From contig NZ_GG730300.1 in NCBI RefSeq assembly GCF_000155975.1, forward strand, positions 660,159-724,158: a DNA stretch of 64,000 bases. Reading direction: 5' to 3'. A program made the position numbers and the translations under genes. Shown here piece after piece: positions 59,989 to 64,000 of the stretch (position 1 is its first letter; every line of letters starts with the position of its first letter). Below the pieces are notes generated by a model that worked only from the letters and a program-made list of their open reading frames with translations, made no database searches and was not told the origin of the DNA. The DNA comes from Citrobacter youngae ATCC 29220 (GTDB lineage Bacteria > Pseudomonadota > Gammaproteobacteria > Enterobacterales > Enterobacteriaceae).

Positions 59989-61413
59989 ATGAGCACTGAA
60001 ATCAAAACTCAGGTCGTGGTACTTGGGGCAGGCCCGGCAGGTTACTCTGCTGCCTTCCGTTGCGCAGATTTAGGTCTGGAGACCGTCATCGTAGAACGTT
60101 ACAGCACCCTCGGCGGTGTTTGTCTGAACGTCGGCTGTATCCCTTCTAAAGCGCTGCTGCACGTAGCAAAAGTTATCGAAGAAGCCAAAGCGCTGGCTGA
60201 ACACGGTATCGTTTTTGGCGAGCCGAAAACCGATATCGACAAGATTCGCACCTGGAAAGAAAAAGTTATCACTCAGCTGACCGGCGGTCTGGCGGGTATG
60301 GCCAAAGGCCGTAAAGTGAAAGTGGTTAACGGTCTGGGTAAATTTACCGGGGCCAACACCCTGGAAGTTGAAGGCGAAAACGGCAAAACCGTGATCAACT
60401 TCGACAACGCGATCATCGCGGCGGGTTCCCGTCCGATCGAACTGCCGTTTATTCCGCATGAAGATCCGCGCGTGTGGGATTCCACCGATGCACTGGAACT
60501 GAAAACTGTTCCTAAGCGCCTGCTGGTAATGGGCGGCGGTATCATCGGTCTGGAAATGGGCACCGTATACCATGCGCTGGGTTCAGAGATCGACGTGGTT
60601 GAAATGTTCGACCAGGTTATCCCGGCTGCTGATAAAGACGTGGTTAAAGTCTTCACCAAGCGCATCAGCAAGAAATTCAATCTGATGCTGGAAACCAAAG
60701 TGACCGCCGTTGAAGCGAAAGAAGACGGTATCTACGTTTCCATGGAAGGCAAAAAAGCGCCATCCGAACCACAGCGTTACGACGCGGTGCTGGTGGCTAT
60801 CGGCCGTGTGCCGAACGGTAAAAACCTCGACGCGGGCAAAGCTGGCGTGGAAGTGGACGACCGTGGCTTCATCCGCGTTGACAAACAGCTGCGCACCAAC
60901 GTGCCGCACATCTTTGCTATCGGCGATATCGTCGGTCAGCCGATGCTGGCGCACAAAGGTGTTCATGAAGGTCACGTTGCCGCTGAAGTTATTGCCGGTA
61001 AGAAACACTACTTCGACCCGAAAGTTATCCCATCCATCGCGTACACTGAACCAGAAGTTGCATGGGTTGGCCTGACTGAGAAAGAAGCGAAAGAAAAAGG
61101 CATCAGCTACGAAACCGCTACCTTCCCGTGGGCTGCTTCTGGCCGTGCTATCGCTTCCGACTGCGCAGACGGTATGACCAAACTGATTTTCGACAAAGAA
61201 TCTCACCGTGTTATCGGTGGCGCGATTGTCGGTACCAACGGCGGCGAGCTGCTGGGTGAAATCGGTCTGGCGATCGAAATGGGCTGTGATGCTGAAGACA
61301 TCGCGCTGACCATCCACGCGCACCCGACTCTGCACGAGTCCGTGGGCCTGGCGGCAGAAGTGTTCGAAGGCAGCATCACCGACCTGCCGAACCCGAAAGC
61401 GAAGAAAAAGTAA
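59989..61413 (+). CDS. lpd: Dihydrolipoamide dehydrogenase Lpd (E3)
   Basis: FAD enzyme that reoxidises lipoyl groups in the pyruvate, 2-oxoglutarate and glycine cleavage complexes, 474 residues. FAD loop GAGPAGYSAA, redox disulfide Cys45-x4-Cys50 (GGVCLNVGCIP), and catalytic His-Glu in HAHPTLHES. Two adjacent ATGs; the second matches E. coli and is better spaced from AGAGG. Confidence 0.97.
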   Translation: MSTEIKTQVVVLGAGPAGYSAAFRCADLGLETVIVERYSTLGGVCLNVGCIPSKALLHVAKVIEEAKALAEHGIVFGEPKTDIDKIRTWKEKVITQLTGGLAGMAKGRKVKVVNGLGKFTGANTLEVEGENGKTVINFDNAIIAAGSRPIELPFIPHEDPRVWDSTDALELKTVPKRLLVMGGGIIGLEMGTVYHALGSEIDVVEMFDQVIPAADKDVVKVFTKRISKKFNLMLETKVTAVEAKEDGIYVSMEGKKAPSEPQRYDAVLVAIGRVPNGKNLDAGKAGVEVDDRGFIRVDKQLRTNVPHIFAIGDIVGQPMLAHKGVHEGHVAAEVIAGKKHYFDPKVIPSIAYTEPEVAWVGLTEKEAKEKGISYETATFPWAASGRAIASDCADGMTKLIFDKESHRVIGGAIVGTNGGELLGEIGLAIEMGCDAEDIALTIHAHPTLHESVGLAAEVFEGSITDLPNPKAKKK

Positions 61414-61428
61414 TTTTTCTGCAATGAT

Positions 61429-61456
61429 AAAAAGCGGCTGAATGGCCGCTTTTTTT
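61429..61456 (+). terminator. lpd terminator
   Basis: AAAAAGCGGC (61429-61438) pairs with GCCGCTTTTT (61445-61454), six-base loop, T run after. Closes the pyruvate dehydrogenase operon. Confidence 0.92.
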
Positions 61457-61682
61457 ATGTGTTTGTTACAGAATGGTGTCAAAATCTGGCAAAAATTAAG
61501 CTAACTAGCCGAATTGCCAGAAAATGTTTTTTCCCGTACCGCACGATACGTCCGAACCGCATGAAATCGGCTTTCCCTATCAACATCCTGTTTCACAAGA
61601 AATAAATCACCTTATCTTGTCATTAGATGAAATTAATAACCCTCTAAACTAATAGCGTGATAACAAATAGAGAGGGGAAATG

Positions 61683-61967
61683 ATGAAACGTTTTTTAAAA
61701 GCAGCAGTAATGACTACCGTGTTTATTTCCGGCATGGCGCTGGCGCAGGATGCCGTCATTCCTTGGGCTACCAACAGCGGTGGTACCGAAAGCACGCATA
61801 TTGCGGCAATGGGACAAAATTTGAATGCGCAGCATCAGCAGATTAGCCAGACACAGGAAGGCGTGTGGGCAACGAACTCTGGCAGCATTCAGGCTGACGA
61901 AGCCGCGCTTACCAGCACTAAGCCAGCGTTTAAAGGTTATCCTGAATTAATGCCGCATCAGAATTAA
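61683..61967 (+). CDS. Small secreted protein with WATNSG repeats
   Basis: Unrecognised protein of 94 residues (95 if the preceding ATG is used). A clear Sec signal peptide, MKRFLKAAVMTTVFISGMALA, predicts cleavage before QDAVIPWATNSGG, so it is periplasmic or exported. WATNSG occurs twice, about 33 residues apart, each followed by a polar, alanine-rich segment. No cysteine, no lipobox. Ribosome site GAGAGGGGAA is strong. It lies between lpd and the TraT-like gene, each with separate hairpins. Function unknown; not one of the standard E. coli K-12 genes here. Confidence 0.75.
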   Translation: MKRFLKAAVMTTVFISGMALAQDAVIPWATNSGGTESTHIAAMGQNLNAQHQQISQTQEGVWATNSGSIQADEAALTSTKPAFKGYPELMPHQN

Positions 61968-61975
61968 CTCTCCGG

Positions 61976-62013
61976 GCTCACGTCAGACACATCTTCGCTG
62001 ACGTGAGCGTTTG
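61976..62013 (+). terminator. Hairpin after the small secreted protein gene
   Basis: GCTCACGTCAG (61976-61986) pairs with CTGACGTGAGC (61998-62008), eleven perfect pairs, 11-base loop, weak tail GTTTGG. Nine bases after the stop codon. Confidence 0.7.
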
Positions 62014-62176
62014 GGCAATGACGCCACTCCCAAACTACCAGTTCTGGTAGTCATCTTCTTGATATTTCCGCTAAAAAAAATTGCGCAACTGCCGATACTT
62101 TTTTCGCCATTGTGTGGCTACTGGCCGCGCGGTTAAGAGGCTCTGGACTCTCTATTACACGAAAAAAGGAAAAAAC

Positions 62177-62908
62177 ATGTCTTTAAAAAAAATCGCGGTT
62201 GTTGGCATGGTTGTCGCGACGATGACGCTGACCGGTTGTGGCGCTATGACCACCGCCGTTAAAAAACGTAATCTTGAAGTGAAAACGCAGATGAGTGAGA
62301 CCATCTGGCTGGAGCCTTCCAGCGAGAAGACCGTCTACATTCAGGTAAAAAACACTTCCGATAAAGACATGAGCAACCTGCAAACCCTGCTGGCAAACGA
62401 TCTCTCGGCGAAGGGCTATAAAGTGACCAGTTCACCGGACAGCGCTTACTACTGGGTGCAGGCGAACGTACTGAAAGCGGACAAAATGGATCTGCGCGAA
62501 GCCCAGGGCTTCCTGAAGACCGGTTATGAAGGGGCGGCGATGGGCGCTGCTTTGGGGGCGGGGATTACCGCCTATAACAGCAACTCCTCCGGCGCGGCGC
62601 TGGGTGTTGGCCTGGCGGCGGGGCTGATCGGTATGGCCGCGGATGCGATGGTGGAAGATGTGAACTATACCATGGTCACGGACCTGCAAATCTCCGAGCG
62701 CAGCAAAGCGAAAGTGACAACGGATAACGTTGCCGCGCTGCGTCAGGGGACGTCCGGCATCAAATTGCAAACCAGCAGCGCGCAGGGCGATCGCGCAAAA
62801 TACCAGACTCGTGTTGTTTCAAACGCGAATAAGGTAAACCTGAAATTCGAAGAAGCGAAGCCGGTTCTGGAAGCGCAGCTGGCGAAATCTGTTGCCAACA
62901 TCCTGTAA
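62177..62908 (+). CDS. TraT-family outer membrane lipoprotein
   Basis: Strongly like the F-plasmid TraT surface-exclusion and serum-resistance lipoprotein: 243 residues against 244, with long shared stretches including [23 protein letters not shown] and [17 protein letters not shown]. Lipobox LTGC puts the lipidated cysteine at residue 21; Gly22 favours outer-membrane sorting. A glycine/alanine-rich hydrophobic pair of helices lies at about 110-155. No transfer genes flank it, so it is a chromosomal copy. ATG at 62177 has AAGGAAAAAAC upstream; the frame is open further upstream without support. Confidence 0.9.
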   Translation: MSLKKIAVVGMVVATMTLTGCGAMTTAVKKRNLEVKTQMSETIWLEPSSEKTVYIQVKNTSDKDMSNLQTLLANDLSAKGYKVTSSPDSAYYWVQANVLKADKMDLREAQGFLKTGYEGAAMGAALGAGITAYNSNSSGAALGVGLAAGLIGMAADAMVEDVNYTMVTDLQISERSKAKVTTDNVAALRQGTSGIKLQTSSAQGDRAKYQTRVVSNANKVNLKFEEAKPVLEAQLAKSVANIL

Positions 62909-62921
62909 TTTGTTGCGAGTT

Positions 62922-62949
62922 GCCGGGTAGCGGCTTTGCCTTACCCGGC
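62922..62949 (+). repeat. Single REP-like hairpin after the TraT-like gene
   Basis: GCCGGGTA (62922-62929) pairs with TACCCGGC (62942-62949). Fourteen bases after the stop, between convergent genes. Confidence 0.7.
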
Positions 62950-62974
62950 TTACTGACTGCGTATGGACCTCACG

Positions 62975-63766
62975 TTACGGGGTGACGGCTTGCCAGGTTT
63001 TATCCGGGTTGTACTCGCTTAACGCCTGCGCTTTTTGCTGTGATGCTTCGCCAAGATTGGCCTGATATACGGTGTCATCGCCGCTAATCATAAAGCTCAT
63101 TATCCCGGTTTGGCCGTAGTCGACGGGCCACGCAACCATCGCGAATCCGCTGGCTTTGTCGGGAATAATACGGAAGCGATAACCGTGATAGCCAGCCCCT
63201 GGCTCCTGTGGGCTGAAAGCTGGCCCCAGAGGGCTTGGCGTTTCGCCCGGAGAGACGGGCCAATAAAGACCATCTTTTTTGCCTTCGCTGCTGACAATCT
63301 TTTGCGCATACGACTGATTGAGCGCGTAATAGCTTTGTTGAGCATCAACGTAGGCGTGCAGCGCTTCGATGGCGGAAAGTTCATTGCGACCGATAGTACG
63401 CGTGAGGATCTCTTCCTGAGCTTCGGCCATATCAAATTGCCAGCCTTTACTCGTTTTCACCATTGGTATGGGCAACTGCCAGTTCTCTTGCCCTACGTTC
63501 AGATGCGCCATGTTGTCCTGCTGAACAATATGATGGCTAATTTTCCAGTCGCGGTTAAAGCGCGCGATAGCCTCCGGGTCAGCGCCTTCCGGCGGCAAAA
63601 AATGCCGCCAGTTGTCGCCTAACAACGCCGTGAGCTGCGCTTCATTTTGCTGCGCCACCGCAGTGGCGAATGCACTCGCCGCATCCTCGGGCGACGTGAA
63701 CGCCTGCTGCGCATAGCTCATGAATGGCAATGACAGCAACAGGGCGCTTAACATGATTTTTTTCAT
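62975..63766 (-). CDS. DUF2950 exported protein
   Basis: Exported protein of 263 residues that I place in the DUF2950 family from its pattern: N-terminal FTSPEDAASAFATAVAQQNEAQLTALLG, central IGRNELSAIEALHAYVDAQQSYYA, and GPAFSPQEPGAGYHGYRFRI near the C-terminal part. Signal peptide MKKIMLSALLLSLPFMSYA, cut before QQAF. The second of two adjacent ATGs is chosen because GGAG is six bases upstream of it. It starts 12 bases after the DUF3300 stop, so the two are likely one operon. Function unknown. Confidence 0.8.
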   Translation of the reverse strand: MKKIMLSALLLSLPFMSYAQQAFTSPEDAASAFATAVAQQNEAQLTALLGDNWRHFLPPEGADPEAIARFNRDWKISHHIVQQDNMAHLNVGQENWQLPIPMVKTSKGWQFDMAEAQEEILTRTIGRNELSAIEALHAYVDAQQSYYALNQSYAQKIVSSEGKKDGLYWPVSPGETPSPLGPAFSPQEPGAGYHGYRFRIIPDKASGFAMVAWPVDYGQTGIMSFMISGDDTVYQANLGEASQQKAQALSEYNPDKTWQAVTP

Positions 63767-63778
63767 CATCGGCTCCGA

Positions 63779-64000
63779 TTAACGACGGCGAAACTCGTGG
63801 TGCTCAGAAAAATTTTCACGTGCGGCAGCACGTTGCCCGGTATTGATATTGCCGATGCGGCGGCTTTCCTGCCCGCGCAGCTGCTGCGACTGCCATGACG
63901 GTGAGCGGCTGTCATTCCCACTAAAGGCATTGGCATGCATCTCCTGGCGGAAGGACTGACGCTGCTGCGGCGTAGAGGATTCAATACGCTGGCGGGCGGT
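63779..64000 (-). CDS. DUF3300 (YacH-like) protein, C-terminal end
   Basis: The last 73 residues of a gene that runs off the window. The frame is open to the edge and ends HHEFRRR-stop. It is rich in Arg, Gln and Ser (QQRQSFRQEM, QSQQLRGQESRR), the tail composition typical of DUF3300 proteins. E. coli yacH, a DUF3300 gene, occupies this place between lpd and acnB, which supports the call. The predicted job is unknown. Confidence 0.75.
   Translation of the reverse strand, partial: TARQRIESSTPQQRQSFRQEMHANAFSGNDSRSPSWQSQQLRGQESRRIGNINTGQRAAARENFSEHHEFRRR

Noticed and set aside
62035..62050. CTACCAG-TT-CTGGTAG palindrome before the TraT-like gene as an operator
   Set aside because: Short and isolated; no matching second site and no known regulator, so not listed as a feature.
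62081..62176. N-terminal extension of the TraT-like protein
   Set aside because: It would bury the lipoprotein signal peptide; the ATG at 62177 has a ribosome site and correct lipobox spacing.

Overview
This window is chromosomal DNA from an enterobacterium of the Escherichia/Salmonella/Citrobacter group. Gene order matches the araC to acnB stretch (about minutes 1.5 to 2.8) of the E. coli map almost gene for gene. Three features argue against E. coli itself: araC ends at the shorter 281-residue form, ampD has the 187-residue form I remember from Citrobacter freundii, and there are accessory genes that E. coli K-12 lacks. A Citrobacter or close relative is the most likely source. That is an inference from recalled protein sequences; no search was run.

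Layout. 1-8155: end of araC, the DedA-family gene yabI, the thiamine ABC importer thiBPQ (minus strand, behind a TPP riboswitch), then sgrR divergent from the sugar-phosphate stress RNA SgrS, its embedded peptide SgrT, and setA. 8246-17242: branched-chain amino acid synthesis, with leuABCD and its attenuation leader leuL on the minus strand, leuO in a long AT-rich gap, and ilvIH. 17494-18498: cra. 19112-36955: the complete division and cell wall (dcw) cluster mraZ-rsmH-ftsL-ftsI-murE-murF-mraY-murD-ftsW-murG-murC-ddlB-ftsQ-ftsA-ftsZ-lpxC, all on the plus strand and mostly overlapping by a few bases. 37238-40957: secM-secA-mutT. 41124-42691: yacG, zapD, coaE (minus). 42917-43960: guaC. 43995-47016: the type IV pilin-like ppdD-hofB-hofC operon. 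47246-49641: nadC, then divergent ampD-ampE. 49736-52092: an accessory pair, a family 43 glycosidase and a GPH-family sugar symporter. 52250-53623: aroP. 54188-61413: pyruvate dehydrogenase operon pdhR-aceE-aceF-lpd. 61683-64000: an accessory stretch with a small secreted protein, a chromosomal TraT-like lipoprotein, a DUF2950 protein and the C-terminal end of a DUF3300 (YacH-like) protein.

How the parts work together. Many units carry visible cis control: the TPP riboswitch before thiB, four consecutive Leu codons and a terminator before leuA, the three-repeat MraZ operator at the dcw promoter, the SecM arrest sequence plus a helix that masks the secA ribosome site, a PdhR box before pdhR, and a tandem TyrR box pair before aroP. 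REP elements sit in many gaps, and an ERIC element lies between pdhR and aceE.

I found no tRNA, rRNA, CRISPR array, insertion sequence, prophage or integron. Most of the window is conserved core genome. The least ordinary regions are 49736-52092 (the sugar pair) and 61440-64000 (the TraT-like gene and its neighbours). I saw no clear candidate for a wholly new system.
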